Shown here piece by piece: positions 23,691 to 34,930 of a stretch of 64,000 bases of DNA. The notes beneath the pieces are model-generated. The model ran no database searches, was not told where the DNA came from, and saw nothing but the letters and a program-made list of their open reading frames with translations. The DNA lies in assembly GCF_964656455.1 (NCBI RefSeq), contig NC_135726.1, forward strand, positions 20,967,168 through 21,031,167. The letters run 5' to 3'. The stretch is from Halichoerus grypus. Lineage: Eukaryota; Chordata; Mammalia; Carnivora; Phocidae. The position numbers and the translations under genes were made by a program. Positions within the stretch are counted from its first letter, which is position 1, and the number at the start of each line of letters is the position of its first letter.

Positions 23691-24555
23691 TTCATTAATC
23701 ATATAATTAGTAGAAACATTTATTCTAGTGTGCTTGCAAATATCTGTTCTGCAAGCATGAGGGTGTTCATGAACATTACTGATGCTTTAATGCTGAGACA
23801 CTCCTCTAAAAGTCTATAGGCCCATTAATGAATCCACAGTAGATAGAAGTTTGCTCTTTGAAGACAGGATGTTTTCCTCAAATTTGTATCTTTCATGAAC
23901 CCTAGCACAGGCTCCAGCATATCATACATGTCTTGTTTTATATTTATGACATCATCTTGTCACTCTTCTATGACTAAAGGGATACATCATTTTTCTTTTA
24001 AACTTGGTTTCCAGTGGCAAGCTTCAACAAATTCCATAGCCCTGTACTTTAAAGTATGGATAAAATAGGATAAATCATCTAAGGATGGAAATATGTAGCA
24101 TGTCTGTATCTTGGCAGAGTTATTAATAACAGCATCTTTTTTCTGTAGAGACTCCATATAGCCTTTGATATTTTCAACAGAATGTTCCAGAAGGCCATTA
24201 CCAATACATGAGAGAGGTTGAACCTTCTTTCACGATCTAGATCTAATTATTTCATCATATTTATATTGAAAGTGAGACACAAGGAATTTACCCATGAAAA
24301 TGAAGATTTGTGGTCTCCCACATTTATAGTTATAAAACTGTGAAACTGTGGAGGCCAAGATATTGAAGGAAAGAGAAGTGGTATTTATTGATTACTTATG
24401 TTTTATCAAGTCATGTGACATAATATGAATTCTTCATATCACACTAATTACAAAAGTTATTTATAGAAGAGAATGCATATACATGTAGTAAGCAGTAGCA
24501 CTGAGATTTGAGCCTCAAATCTTTAAAACTATTTTTCCTTTATAATTTTTTCCTT
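23691..24555. other. Unassigned sequence
   Basis: No gene or named repeat recognised. Confidence 0.5.
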
Positions 24556-24559
24556 TGAT

Positions 24560-24690
24560 CATGCAATTAAACCCCCTCATCTAACAGGCAAATGCCTAAT
24601 TCCCAGTATCCTGAAGTTAAGTGGTTTGTTTGAGGTTATGTATCAAGTTAGTGGCAGAGTTGGATGCCTTTCTGAATAGGGTGGTAATCA
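24560..24690 (-). mobile_element. MIR-like fragment, minus strand
   Basis: 'cccctcatctaacaggc', 'gaagttaagtggtttg', 'gaggttatgtatcaagttag', 'tggcagagttggatgcc' resemble the reverse complement of MIR. Boundaries rough. Confidence 0.55.
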
Positions 24691-25555
24691 TTTGCCAACC
24701 GAAACTGAAATCTTCACTCTGATGTTTTCTTTCATAAACAGGAAACATATACTTGTCCTCTACTGAAAATATTTACTTAAAATTAAAAGTGGGTTAAAAC
24801 AGGATCTTGATACATTATCAGAAGAGTTTAGATTTGAGATCTTTTTAGAGTGAATTAACAGAGAACACTTCCAGTCAATGCCTTCGGTGCTTCTTTGATG
24901 CCTCTGGAAATAATGCTGCATGAACTATGACAGTTCATTTTGTTCATGTTCTTGATTCAATTCATTCTAAGCAGAATCTTTATTACACTACATTTTAAAG
25001 AGGACAAGTCTTAGCAGGTGATTCCCTTATTAGGTACAACACATACACACCCAAATAGGTTTGCATTACCCTTTGAAAAATGTTGTTTCAGGCAATTTTT
25101 ATACTTTAAGCACAGCTTCCCATATATAATTCATCAACCACCAAAGGGACACACTTTAAGGATAATGAACATCAATAGAAACCTCTCTGCAAAACATTTA
25201 GCCTAGTGAAGGGTAATTACTTTGAGCTCTAGTGATTCCACTAGTATACTTCCTATAGGAAGCCCAGCATATTTGAGGGCAAATGAGGACTACAACAGAA
25301 CAGTTAATGTTTTTCTCTGTCATTCTTGCCAGGATATTGAGCACTAAATGATGTAAACTATATCTAGTAAACCTTTCTGAAGGTTTTACCCCTGTCATTT
25401 GATGCTTTAGTGGATGATCTCTAGCCAATCCCCCAAACCAAGAGATAGCAAATAAAAGTGGTACCAGGAGGCAGTTGTACCCAGTGGCAAATAACAGAAA
25501 TTCTAGATTCTGTCTACTAACACCAAAGTCTACACCTTTTACTCTTAGGTTTCCA
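24691..25555. other. Unassigned sequence
   Basis: No gene or named repeat recognised. Overlapping short frames on both strands near 25.0-25.4 kb show no motif. Confidence 0.5.
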
Positions 25556-25559
25556 TATA

Positions 25560-25715
25560 AGGCAAATAAGTTACCTATTTAACCTTCATTTCTTCATTCA
25601 TAAAGTTGGAAAAATAACAATGCTTAAGGAAGGTGGCATTTTACAAGTGAAATAAGAATCTTTAAAAAGTACTTGACATAATGTCTTGCGATAATAAATG
25701 TTCAATAAACATTTC
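25560..25715 (+). mobile_element. MIR SINE 3' part, plus strand
   Basis: 'ttcatttcttcattcataaa', 'ggaaaaataacaatgc', 'gtacttgacataatgtcttg', 'aataaatgttcaataaac' match the MIR 3' half in order. Confidence 0.65.
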
Positions 25716-25724
25716 TTACTTGTA

Positions 25725-25900
25725 CCACAGAGCACTATCTTTAATGCTCAAAAAACCCTATGAAAGAAAAATCATTGTCCCCATTTTATAGATCTAAGAA
25801 ACTGAACCTCAAGGTGGTGCTGTAGTTGACAAACTATTAAGTGTTCAAATCAATTCAAGCCCTAGTCTGTTCAGTTTTAAAGCTTATGTGTTTTCTATCC
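25725..25900 (-). mobile_element. MIR SINE, minus strand
   Basis: 'accctatgaaagaaaaatc', 'tgtccccattttatagatc', 'gaaactgaacctcaagg' follow reverse-complement MIR. With the preceding copy it forms an inverted MIR pair. Confidence 0.7.
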
Positions 25901-26474
25901 CACCAAGCATGGAATTACTGTAACATTCAAGAAGTGGTCTTAGGAGGTAAATGAACCTGTTAGCAAGGCATTATTAGAAAAAACAGCTCAATTTCAACCC
26001 TGCCAAAACTCTGACCATTGTGTTTGGCAGACACACTTCAGCTTCCAGATGGATAATGTTGAGCCAAGCCACTAATCAGGTCAGTAGGTCAACCCAGAGG
26101 AAGTGTTTTGCGGCTAATGTATCCTGGCAGATTTTACAAAATGTGTTCACGCTCAAAATCTGGTACTCTACAGGGCATATTAAGGGCCTTTCAGTGCAGA
26201 GGCAAATAAGGGGAAATGCTTATCTTCAAAATCTCCTATGCTAAGGTCCCTTTACTCATGCTTTATGGAACACAATTTCAGATGTCAGTCATATATTTGC
26301 ACAAACCTCAAAAAGATGAAGCCATGGCCCCTATGGGACATTTTGGGGGATTAGGTGTTCTTTCCAACTTTTGGGCAAAGTATACATCAGGATTTCACCC
26401 TCTAGAATAATGTAGAGCATGCCTGTTATAGAGACATGGTATAGTGAGAGAAAATAGCATGCACGTAGGATATG
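25901..26474. other. Unassigned single-copy sequence
   Basis: No gene or repeat recognised. Slightly less AT-rich than its surroundings, with a few CpG (near 26110 and 26148). Two overlapping short plus-strand frames (26020-26244, 26216-26410) show no domain. A conserved non-coding element is possible but evidence is weak. Confidence 0.4.
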
Positions 26475-26660
26475 GGCCAATGTGGTGGCATTTCTGGCTC
26501 TTATCACTTGTGATCTTGGGCAAGTTTCTTATTTCTGAGTCTTGCCTGTATCATATATAAGCTTTGGGTGATGATACTGCAACATAGAGTTTCTGTGGGT
26601 AATAAGAGGGGAAAAATGTTTAAAGCAATTGACAGTCAGTTGGTACATAGCACAACTTCA
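26475..26660 (+). mobile_element. MIR SINE, plus strand
   Basis: 'cacttgtgatcttgggcaag', 'tcttatttctgagtcttgcc' and 'ggtacatagcac' match MIR order. Confidence 0.7.
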
Positions 26661-27061
26661 TTTCATCATTGTTCTCATAACCATCTTGTAATGAAATTCC
26701 TGAAGTCTGGCATCCTAAATTAAATTCCTAAAGTTGAAAATCTCTATAGGGTCAGACATTCTATGTAATGTGTTGAATCTGTTTTACTGAAACTGTACTG
26801 ACTGGATCTGTAGATGTCAAAAACCCAGCAATGAAATGATTTAACTCTAAATTAATGGTTACCAAAACCAAAGTGGCCCTCAACAATCTAACAGTCTTAG
26901 GGTTTATCTTCCTCTCATTGCTTTCTCATTCATCATGACTGTTAAAACTTTTCCATTTTCCTCAAAGGTCTGTTGCCTCCTTCTCTGCCCCATTCTCTCT
27001 TCACCATAAAACACATGATACAAAAGATCCCCTGAAAAATGTTTCATAGAATGTGCACTTC
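26661..27061. other. Unassigned sequence
   Basis: Nothing recognised. Confidence 0.5.
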
Positions 27062-27082
27062 TTTTTTTTTTTTTTTTTTTTT
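27062..27082 (+). repeat. Poly(T) run
   Basis: Twenty-one T. Right flank 'gccttcaagtatactcac' is not recognised as a SINE, so a retroposon tail on the minus strand is possible but not shown. Confidence 0.9.
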
Positions 27083-27464
27083 GCCTTCAAGTATACTCAC
27101 AGTTCCTTGCTGAAATAGTTTTTTGTTTTGTTTTGTTGAAGTAAATTCCAAGTGCCTACTGTAGCTTCTAAAATGTAGTAGGTGTTCAATACACACATGC
27201 TAAATAAATGGGCAGTACATTTCAAGAAATAATGAGCTGGGTGGTTGAAACAATAGTACCTTTTACATTTGGATTGAGAATAATACCTCTTCATGATTTT
27301 ACTGTTACTTATAAAATATAAGGGTTTTTTTTTGTTTGTTTTTGTTTTTTTTCTGTGTTAATTCCCAACTATTCTGTGATTTAGTCAGGTCAGACATGAT
27401 CTCAGGTAAATGTCAGTTCAGAAACCATAGATAGCTTTCCGGAGAGAATTAATCATCTGGGATT
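27083..27464. other. Unassigned sequence with T/G-rich runs
   Basis: Contains TTTTG repeats at about 27119-27138 and 27324-27352. A short L2-like patch near 27150-27210 is possible. No gene. Confidence 0.45.
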
Positions 27465-27478
27465 AAAACATAGGTTGT

Positions 27479-27707
27479 GGGGCGCCTGGGTGGCTCAGTC
27501 GTTAAGCGTCTGCCTTTGGCTCATGTCATGATCCCAGGGTCCTGGGATGGAGCCCCAACAGGGCTCCCTGCTCAGTGGGAAGCCTGCTTCTCCCTCTCCC
27601 ACTCCCCCTGCTTGTGTTCCTGCTCTCACTATCTCTCTCTGTCAAAAAAATAAATAAAATCTTAAAAAACAAATAAAAATAAAAATAAATTAAATAAATA
27701 AATAAAT
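27479..27707 (+). mobile_element. CAN-SINE, first of a tandem pair
   Basis: Head 'ggggcgcctgggtggctcag' intact, little diverged, tail of AAATAAAAT units with a second AAAT-rich tract to 27707. Flanked by aaaacataggttgt at 27465-27478 and 27708-27721. The right-hand copy of that repeat is at the same time the left flank of the next SINE. Confidence 0.97.
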
Positions 27708-27723
27708 AAAACATAGGTTGTCC

Positions 27724-27918
27724 GGGATGCCTGGGTGGCTCAGCTAACTGACTGATTAAGCGTCTGGCTTCGGCTCAGGTCATGATCTTAGGGTCCTGGG
27801 ATTGAGTCCCCCATCCAGCTCCCTGCTCAGCACAGGGCCTGCTTCTCCTGCTCCCCCTGCTTGTGCTCTTGCACTCTCTCTCTCTCTGTCAAATAAATAA
27901 ATCTTAAAAAAAATAAAT
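27724..27918 (+). mobile_element. CAN-SINE, second of a tandem pair
   Basis: Head 'gggatgcctgggtggctcag' followed by an extra 'ctaactgactgatt' block before 'aagcgtctggcttcggctc'; tail AAATAAATAAATC(T)TA. Flanked by aaaacataggttgtcc at 27708-27723 and 27919-27934. Same strand as its neighbour and same target site, showing two separate insertions at one L1-endonuclease nick. Confidence 0.97.
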
Positions 27919-27934
27919 AAAACATAGGTTGTCC

Positions 27935-28173
27935 TTTCCATGTTCATTTTTTCTCCCTGCATACTACATGGTATTATAAATGTTTATTATGAAGAACAGT
28001 GCCTAAGCTTAACAGACCTATCTAAAATGGAATGAAAAGTTATTTTAGTACTTAGAGATAGCAAAAGTCTGTTCAATGTGCATCATATCCTGGTTTTGTT
28101 CCATATAACAGGTATGCCAGCAATGCTCAACTTTGATTGTTCAAGGCTCAATAACTTTGAAATAATTTCTCTT
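27935..28173. other. Unassigned sequence
   Basis: Nothing recognised. Confidence 0.5.
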
Positions 28174-28190
28174 AAGACATATGTCATTGT

Positions 28191-28577
28191 CACTGGGGAG
28201 GGTATGCGCTCTGGTAAGCGCTGTGAATTGTGCAAGACTGTTGAATCTCAGATCTGTACCTCTGAAACAAATAATGCAATATATGTTAAGAAAGAAAAAA
28301 AGAAGAAGAAGAATGTAGCAGGAGGGGAAGAATGAAGGGGGGGAAATCGGAGGGGGAGACGAACCATGAGAGACGATGGATGCTGAAAAACAAACTGAGG
28401 GTTCTAGAGGGGAGGGGGGTGGGAGGATGGGTTAGCCTGGTGATGGGTATTGAGGAGGGCACGTTCTGCATGGAGCACTGGGTGTTATGCACAAACAATG
28501 AATCATGGAACACTATATCTAAAACTAATGATGTAATGTATGGGGATTAACATAACAATAAAAAATTTAAAAAAAAA
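28191..28577 (+). mobile_element. Young carnivoran L1, 3' end only
   Basis: A 5'-truncated L1 holding the 3' UTR ('caaactgagggttctagagg', 'gatgggttagcctggtgatg', 'gagcactgggtgttatgc', 'gaatcatggaacactatatc') and A-rich tail. The 17-bp duplication aagacatatgtcattgt at 28174-28190 and 28578-28594 is exact. The low divergence and perfect flanks indicate a recent insertion. Overlapping short frames on both strands are within the UTR and not genes. Confidence 0.97.
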
Positions 28578-28594
28578 AAGACATATGTCATTGT

Positions 28595-28895
28595 ACTATC
28601 TGGATATTCTATCATATCTGGTACATTGCTTTGAGTTCCATAACGAGTAGACTAACAAAGTATACAAGTAGACCTTGGATAATGTTTCCTAGGTAGTAAC
28701 TGTTATCTTATTTCCTTCTCCATGGTACTTTCTTTGTTAGTATGCATGGGATTTACAAAATAGGAGAAACATTCCCTGAAAAGAGTGTTTACTTGTTTTT
28801 AAGCAACTTTAATATCAACCATAGCCCTCTCCAATTCTTTCTCATAATGTCAGGGAAATAAAAGTATGATCTTTTTCTACAAAAAATATATATAT
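28595..28895. other. Unassigned sequence
   Basis: Nothing recognised. Confidence 0.5.
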
Positions 28896-29045
28896 TGTTG
28901 CATTTGGCAGCAGCAATATTATAGGGATATATGAGATTTAGGGAGTCTGCAACTTACTTGATCTATGACCTTAAGGTGAGTCTCATTTCTCCATCTGTGA
29001 AATAGGGCCAGTAATTATCTATATCACCTGATTATTGTACATGTG
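28896..29045 (+). mobile_element. MIR-like SINE, plus strand
   Basis: 'gatctatgaccttaagg', 'tctcatttctccatctgtg', 'aaatagggccagtaatt' match MIR core order. Confidence 0.65.
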
Positions 29046-30559
29046 TATAAAGACAATGTACTATATATGAAAGTGAAGATATTATGCTCATTGCTAAATT
29101 AAATTTACTATTTCCCAATTATTATATTTGTCTATTCTTCTCCCTCCACATAGTTATTGTGTACACAAACCAGTGTTTTATTCCAAAGAATCAAAAGATC
29201 TTAAAAGTATTTAAACGTCTAAGAATTGAGAAATAATTCAAGAAATGGAGACTTTTTAATCAACGCCTTCAACTTTTACAGCACACACACACACACGATT
29301 GCAATTTTGTCACACTTTTCTCTTTCACTTGGTTTGTATTCCTGTGTGTGTAGTGTGAAATCTGCAGAAGGCTTGATCAAGCTAAATTCAGAACTGTACA
29401 AGCCTGATGCCATTCAGATGAGAGAAGGGGACAAAGAAGAGAAACAACATTATTTATATCTGTTCTGTGCCATTATTTAATAATCCAAAAAAATAAGCAA
29501 ACCAAAAACAAATAAACAAAAAGAAATCTTTACTATGGGAATTTGCCTCTTACTTTGTAAGTGAGAATATATACATTATCAAACTTAAGTGATTAGGCAA
29601 AGCTCACACAACCATTAAATAGTGGTTTCATCAGACTGAATTCCAAACCTCTTCCTTGTACATTGGACAGTGAGACCTCCTAGTCTCTCAATGTATTGGG
29701 CTCTGAGCTATACACACAGGCATCATCAAGTATTAAGCACCAAATGTGCACAATTACCATTCTCCATCTATTCTCCTTTCTTTCTTGTCCTCCAATCGGT
29801 TCCCAATTTCCTGTCTTTCTTACTCTGAAATCCCATTTTATCTTTACTTTCTTGATTAAAACCATTAACTTCTCTCTGGGTGATAATCTGAGCTGCAATT
29901 TAGTGGCACTTCCACACCTACTTGTGACCCAAAGGTTCTCTACATCTTTACTGGCCATTCTGACCATATTGGGTCTCCATAAAGAAAAACAGCTCAGTTT
30001 CACGATGTAGCCATCTTTTGATTGTAGAAATATATCAGATTTCTGTCCAAGACAAAGAATTCTTATTGCCCCTGAGTTTTTTATGCTGAATTGTATATAA
30101 TACTACCTTGAGGTTTATTGCCTGCTTTAAAAAATTGAATCCTTGTCTGGGACATTGGGTTATCAGTACAGCTACTTTATCCTTTTAGATTTCTATTTTT
30201 GTTTCAGAAGGACTGAATATTCATTATGGATTCTTATTTGCAAGCCAGAGAGTTCTTGTAGGGTTACTGCCTAGTCCACTTCAGCCTGTGGAAGGCTCAA
30301 CTTTGCTACATCCTTACTTCAGGTGGAAGGAATAAAGGCAATAAAAAAGGAAAGGAAAATAATCTGCTTAGCAGTGTATGTCTCTGCAGAGGGGTCTAAA
30401 GGAAGAACCAATTATGGGGACATGTTTTCATGAGTGGCCCAAATTTAGGCAATAATGAATCACCAATCCTCTCTCTCATTGGACAAACAAAAGTGTAGAA
30501 ACTTAAATGCCTTAATAAATCATATAACATTTACCAAAAGGGGAAGTTTTAGAATCTAG
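29046..30559. other. Unassigned sequence
   Basis: No gene recognised. A short (CA)8 tract lies at 29282-29296. Overlapping 104-107 codon frames on both strands at 29680-30010 are mirror images of the same AT-rich block and show no domain. Confidence 0.5.
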
Positions 30560-30700
30560 AAGTTCTGGTTTAAAGATAAGTGATCTTACCCCCTACCCAC
30601 ACATACCAGTCTCATGCGGGGCTTAATTAAAGCCCCCCTTCTGCAGGTTTTCTAATTAGATGCGCAGACTGGTGTGAGGGATACTCCATATTTTCCTGGA
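30560..30700. promoter_or_regulatory. Putative conserved non-coding element with nested inverted repeats
   Basis: Outer arms accagtct (30605-30612) and agactggt (30666-30673) are exact inverses. Inside them ggggctt (30618-30624) and aagcccc (30630-30636) form a perfect 7-bp stem around AATTA. A second TAATTA lies at 30652-30657. Homeodomain-type TAAT sites, CpG (two) and GC above its surroundings fit an enhancer-like element or a structured RNA. That it is conserved is inference; no alignment was possible. Confidence 0.35.
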
Positions 30701-30989
30701 CTTGTTAAGAGTATTTTGAGTCCATGTTAGGGACTCTAAATTAGTACCAAGAGGTTTAACTAGTAGAACATGTTATATAACATATATATGAAATAACAGA
30801 CTAAGCATAACAAACATTTTAAAAGTAACATTAAACATGTGGCAGACACCCTCATCAGTGTACTGTCCACTTTAATCGTCACAAAATTAGATGTAGTAGT
30901 ATTGCTACAACTGTTACCAAGAGCCAGACTCCATATAGAACTTATGACGTGACAGCCTTTGTTCTGAGTACAAACACACACACGTAACT
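30701..30989. other. Unassigned sequence
   Basis: Nothing recognised. Confidence 0.5.
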
Positions 30990-31095
30990 ACGTGAACTCA
31001 CTTAATCTTCATAGAACTCTGTGAGCTAGGCATTATTATTTTTATCTCCATTATACAGATGAGGAAATTAAGGCCCAGAGGCACTAAATAATGGT
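30990..31095 (-). mobile_element. MIR SINE, minus strand
   Basis: 'actcacttaatcttcatag', 'ctccattatacagatgagg', 'aaattaaggcccagaggc' match reverse-complement MIR and are well preserved. Confidence 0.8.
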
Positions 31096-31104
31096 TATTC
31101 AGTA

Positions 31105-31240
31105 GGTATTAATTGAATGTCTCCGCTTGCTGGACAATACGTAAGCACAGGGGATATAAGGTGCATATGGAATGAGAAGTCCTAGAGCCTTCAGTCTAGA
31201 ACAGAAGGTGGAGCTAAACTAATAGCACCCAGAGTTATTA
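31105..31240 (+). repeat. Old interspersed repeat, unassigned family
   Basis: 'gtattaattgaatgtctcc', 'ggggatataaggtgc' and 'gagccttcagtctagaac' resemble the same old repeat seen near 2.9, 45.8 and 46.8 kb. Boundaries rough. Confidence 0.4.
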
Positions 31241-32916
31241 CTCATTAGCATGAAATTGTTATAATGAAGGATTATACTACGGAATATATAGTAGAGAGGT
31301 AAAATCTCATCTCTAGAAGAGGGAAGCTTTTCTTAAAGCCACTGTAATAGATGAAATCCCAAAAGTAGAGGGAGGGGATTGAAGGTAGTCTTTGAACTGA
31401 GCTCATGTCCATTGCAGGACATGGAAAGTGGATAGTGTAAATTCAGGTGCGCTGCAAGTACAGTATATGCAAATATTTCTAAATTTTATTATAAAAATTA
31501 AAAAGAATATAAAATATCTCATTAATACCTCTATTTTTTATATAGATTATATGTCAAAATGCTAATGCTTTGGATATATTGGGTTAAATAAAACATTAAA
31601 ATTAACTGCATCTATTTAATTTACTTCTTTAGTGTAGTTACTAGAAAATTTATAATTACACATGAGGCTTTTCTTTTGTGGCTCATACTATAAAACTACT
31701 GGGCAGGCTAATAAAGTATTTCAGACCAAAGCAAATGTCAAGAGATGGAGGAGGAGGAGGAGGAGAAGCACACCTATGAGAATGCAGGAGATTAACTTTT
31801 GGCATGTGGCAAGGGATCAAGATGGACATAGAAGCAGGGTAAGGTCAGACACCTAGGACTTGGTGTCAGACACTAGGGTATTCTTGCTTCTTTACTCCAC
31901 CAACCGCCAAATTTCCCTTCCCTCCAAGAGCTCTCATATATCCAGATCCATGTTTCTTGAGTTTACATTCTCCAAAATGAGCCTCTCCCAAAGAATGTAC
32001 CAAAAACTGGAAGCAGGGGGAGAATGATTCATATCTCTCAGTTCCTTGAATGAACAAGTTTTTTTGGCCAGGGATGAAGCACTGAGGAAATAGTATAATT
32101 TGTTTTCTTACTGCTTATCCTACCCTCTCTCCTCTTTTCCACCCTTTTCCCATGGTTTTCCACCATTTTTTTTTTCCTGTTTTCCTTTACCTAGTGGCAA
32201 TCTTAGACAAATTCCATGAAGAAGATCCCTGGGGTCCACACTCATATTTCTTGTACTAAACCCTACCACTTTCAGAAGGAGCCAATCCTATCTCAGTGCA
32301 ATGAGTATATTGTCCTAGAATCTATTATATCCTTCTTTGAGTTTTAGTTATATTATTATGTGTTTTCCTGGGATAAGCCAAGGGAATTTACTGAAGCAGA
32401 CATGATACTAAGTGACTGTTACAGTTATTACCTTAACTAAATAAAAAGAGAGAGAAAAGGAAACACCTAGGAAATATAAAAAATACAACTAGAATTTTTA
32501 TAATATGTAGAATATTGATCATTTGTGTTCATAAGTAGCAAAGTCTATTTTAAAAGACTGTGTAGTGAGAGAGAGAGACCGTCAGATAGGATAGAGGTGA
32601 GGTCTCGATGTCGGCAGCTGTACTTTTGTCTCTCATTAGAAATAACTGTGTTTGCTGGATTTAAAAGAGAATTTCTATTGGAATTTCCCTCTCTGGGTCC
32701 ATAGGGGCTAAAGTGACCTATGTTATTTTTACTGATTTACCATTTTACTAAAGCCTAGTTAAAAATTAACTTCCTTCACAAAACTTACCTAGGTAATCTT
32801 TATAATACAATTTATTTGCTTTGAATTTCATATGATTTATTCTGGGGCTTCCTATTGCTCTCCTACAAGAGGTATTTGAAATACTTTGTAATACTTTTTG
32901 TTCTTTCTATTCTACT
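31241..32916. other. Unassigned sequence
   Basis: No gene recognised. A short (GGA)6 tract occurs at about 31746-31766 and a (GA)n patch at about 32568. Open frames of 60-64 codons have no domain. Confidence 0.5.
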
Positions 32917-32920
32917 ACAT

Positions 32921-32955
<35 letters not shown>

Positions 32956-32976
32956 TCCATCTATCTATCTATATCC
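32917..32976 (+). repeat. (TTTA)n tetranucleotide microsatellite
   Basis: About ten TTTA units followed by TCCA/TCTA units. Likely polymorphic. Confidence 0.93.
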
Positions 32977-33739
32977 ATTTATTTTGGTTCTTCCTTTTCT
33001 CTCCTATTCTCAGTTTTTTATATATTAAATAAAATTTAATGTCTGTTATTCTGTCACATACCCTGAACATGGCCTTGAGGCTGTCAAATTCAATCTACCC
33101 AGAAAGAAAGTATGTAAACATAAGAGCTGCCATAGCTACATTGTGGAAGCATGGATATGATTCAGGGGAAATGAAAAAGAGCAGAGTTCATCAAAGAGGT
33201 ACTGTTTCAAATGATTCCTGATAAATAAGTAAGTGTTTGCCTTTAAAATGGTGAGAAAAAAAATCCCAGATAAGAACAGCAAGATTTAGAATAGTGAAAA
33301 AAATTGCGTTCTGAAAAATACACATAGTTCAGTGTAGCTGGACATAAGGGTATTAGCATTTTGGAAATGAAGTTGGAGAAATGGCCAGGGTTTAAATTAA
33401 TACCATGTTAAATAATTTAGGCTTTATCCTGTAGACATAGAGAGACACTAAAGACATTTAAACAAAGTGGTATGTAATTAGCATTGTGTTTGAGAAAGAG
33501 TATTCTTGCAGTAATACAGAGATTGTTTCCTATGTGTACCACATTGTTATTTATTTCTAAAAATTCTGAAAGAATGAGACCTCCTGTTTTCAATTGCTTT
33601 CTTCCCAAGGAACCTAGCATAAGTCTCAGCATAAAGGGAATTTATTCATCTCTATCCAAAATAAATGAATATTATTGGAGCATGTTTCTTTAATAAGTAG
33701 AACATGTACTTTGGCACAACCCAAACCTAAGTTATAATG
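32977..33739. other. Unassigned sequence
   Basis: Nothing recognised; short frames on both strands are shadows. Confidence 0.5.
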
Positions 33740-33754
33740 CGGTCCCACTTCTTA

Positions 33755-33870
33755 ATAATTGTACATCATTACTGAGGCTCAGTTTCTTCATCTGTCAACA
33801 TGGAAATGAAATATCCAGCTCAAAAGTGAGTTGTGAGAAATGTCCCTGGTGCATAGACGTCCTTCTTTCA
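33755..33870 (+). mobile_element. MIR-like fragment, plus strand
   Basis: 'gaggctcagtttcttcatc', 'tgtcaacatggaaatgaa', 'gtgagttgtgagaaatgtc' and 'ctggtgcatagacg' follow MIR order. Confidence 0.65.
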
Positions 33871-34439
33871 CACTCTGTGTTTATACATTAATGTGTATGA
33901 CTGTTTTCATGGATTCTTAAATTATTCCTCTCCCAGGGTATGTCTTCAAAATGAACTGAATGAAATGTTGTTAGATTTAGATTGCCATAAAAACAAAACC
34001 ACCAACTACGGCAGAAAAGAATTTATTTTGAACTTTATTAGTGAAATATGTCAGCTATAGAAGGGAGAGAAGATTTTAGTGCAGCCACTTTAAATTCCAA
34101 ACAATGCATAATAAGAGTTTAGAGCAAGAATCAAAGCCTATATACACATTGGGCTTTAAGCACATTCTAACTGACCCTGAACAAAAACCCAAATTTTATT
34201 CTGCACAGATGGCAGAAAGCAATATTCTGGTCCTGCCAAAAAATATGTGGGGACTGAGAGGACTAGATGAGTTATTAAAATGGCTCTTTTAGCATCACCT
34301 TTGATGAGATCTTCAAGACATTTCAAACCAAAGGAAAAACTTGCAATGACTTATCATAGAATGGAAAGTGAACATAGGATACTGATGCTTTGATGGATGT
34401 GTTCCCAATGTGGAATAAGATTTCAAATTGGATTACTAA
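33871..34439. other. Unassigned sequence
   Basis: Single-copy looking sequence with no gene recognised. Confidence 0.45.
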
Positions 34440-34930
34440 ACAGAGACACAAAGACCAAAAACTGAAAATGCTAACAAACTTTATTATCTGAGCTGGGGAG
34501 ATAAAAGAATGGGAAGTCTTCCAAACAGTTGAATTTAGCTTCGGACCCAGCCCAGTTTTCTTTCCATCCTAAGTTCTTCCTTGGGAAAGTGCAATTACTC
34601 CTGGGGAAGTCTCCATCAAAATTTTCTCAACATGCAGCTCTGGCTAAATCCAGATTTACTGACCCCTGGGGCCTGGTTCTCCTGGTTTGCCAATCCAAAC
34701 GATGCTTTCTCAACACTTGCACTGGCTGAATTATTTAAAAATGTTTAAATGATATTTTGAAGTTCCTTTTTTTTTTTTTTTTTTTTTTTAATTAGCTCCC
34801 TGTGCCTGGGGGCCAGATGGCAATGAATGCTGCTGCTGTTAATTTAAATAAATAAAAATAAGAGGTCAGGCAGATTTCCAAATGCTCTGTGTGAAGCAAA
34901 GCACAACATGCATCCCCACATTTTTTTCTT
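34440..34930. promoter_or_regulatory. Putative conserved non-coding island
   Basis: Single-copy looking sequence, free of named repeats apart from a T23 run at 34767-34789. Balanced composition and motif-rich text: 'gctgcacttg'-like E-box-type words, 'aattagctcccTGTGCC', 'ccagatggcaatgaatg', 'gctgctgctgttaattt'. Such texture is typical of developmental enhancers in gene deserts. Conservation is inferred only. Open frames of about 65 codons show no domain. Confidence 0.3.
34767..34789 (+). repeat. Poly(T) run
   Basis: Twenty-three T without recognisable retroposon sequence on either side. Confidence 0.92.

Larger units (their letters stand above)
27465..27934 (+). repeat. Triple target-site repeat around the SINE pair
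   Basis: The 14-mer aaaacataggttgt occurs at 27465-27478, 27708-27721 and 27919-27932. The outer two are followed by gg (SINE head) and by cctttcc (the original locus); the middle copy carries cc before the next SINE head. The pattern means two insertions sharing one target. Confidence 0.95.

Noticed and set aside
27479..27962. tRNA genes, because A-box and B-box sequences are present.
   Set aside because: They belong to tRNA-derived CAN-SINEs with CT-rich and A-rich tails and target duplications; no cloverleaf-closing acceptor stem.
28286..28550. Opposed 72- and 75-codon frames.
   Set aside because: Both lie in the young L1 3' UTR with a perfect target duplication.
29680..30010. Opposed 104- and 107-codon frames covering the same block.
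   Set aside because: Mirror open frames on both strands in AT-rich DNA without domain, splice context or promoter; most likely chance.
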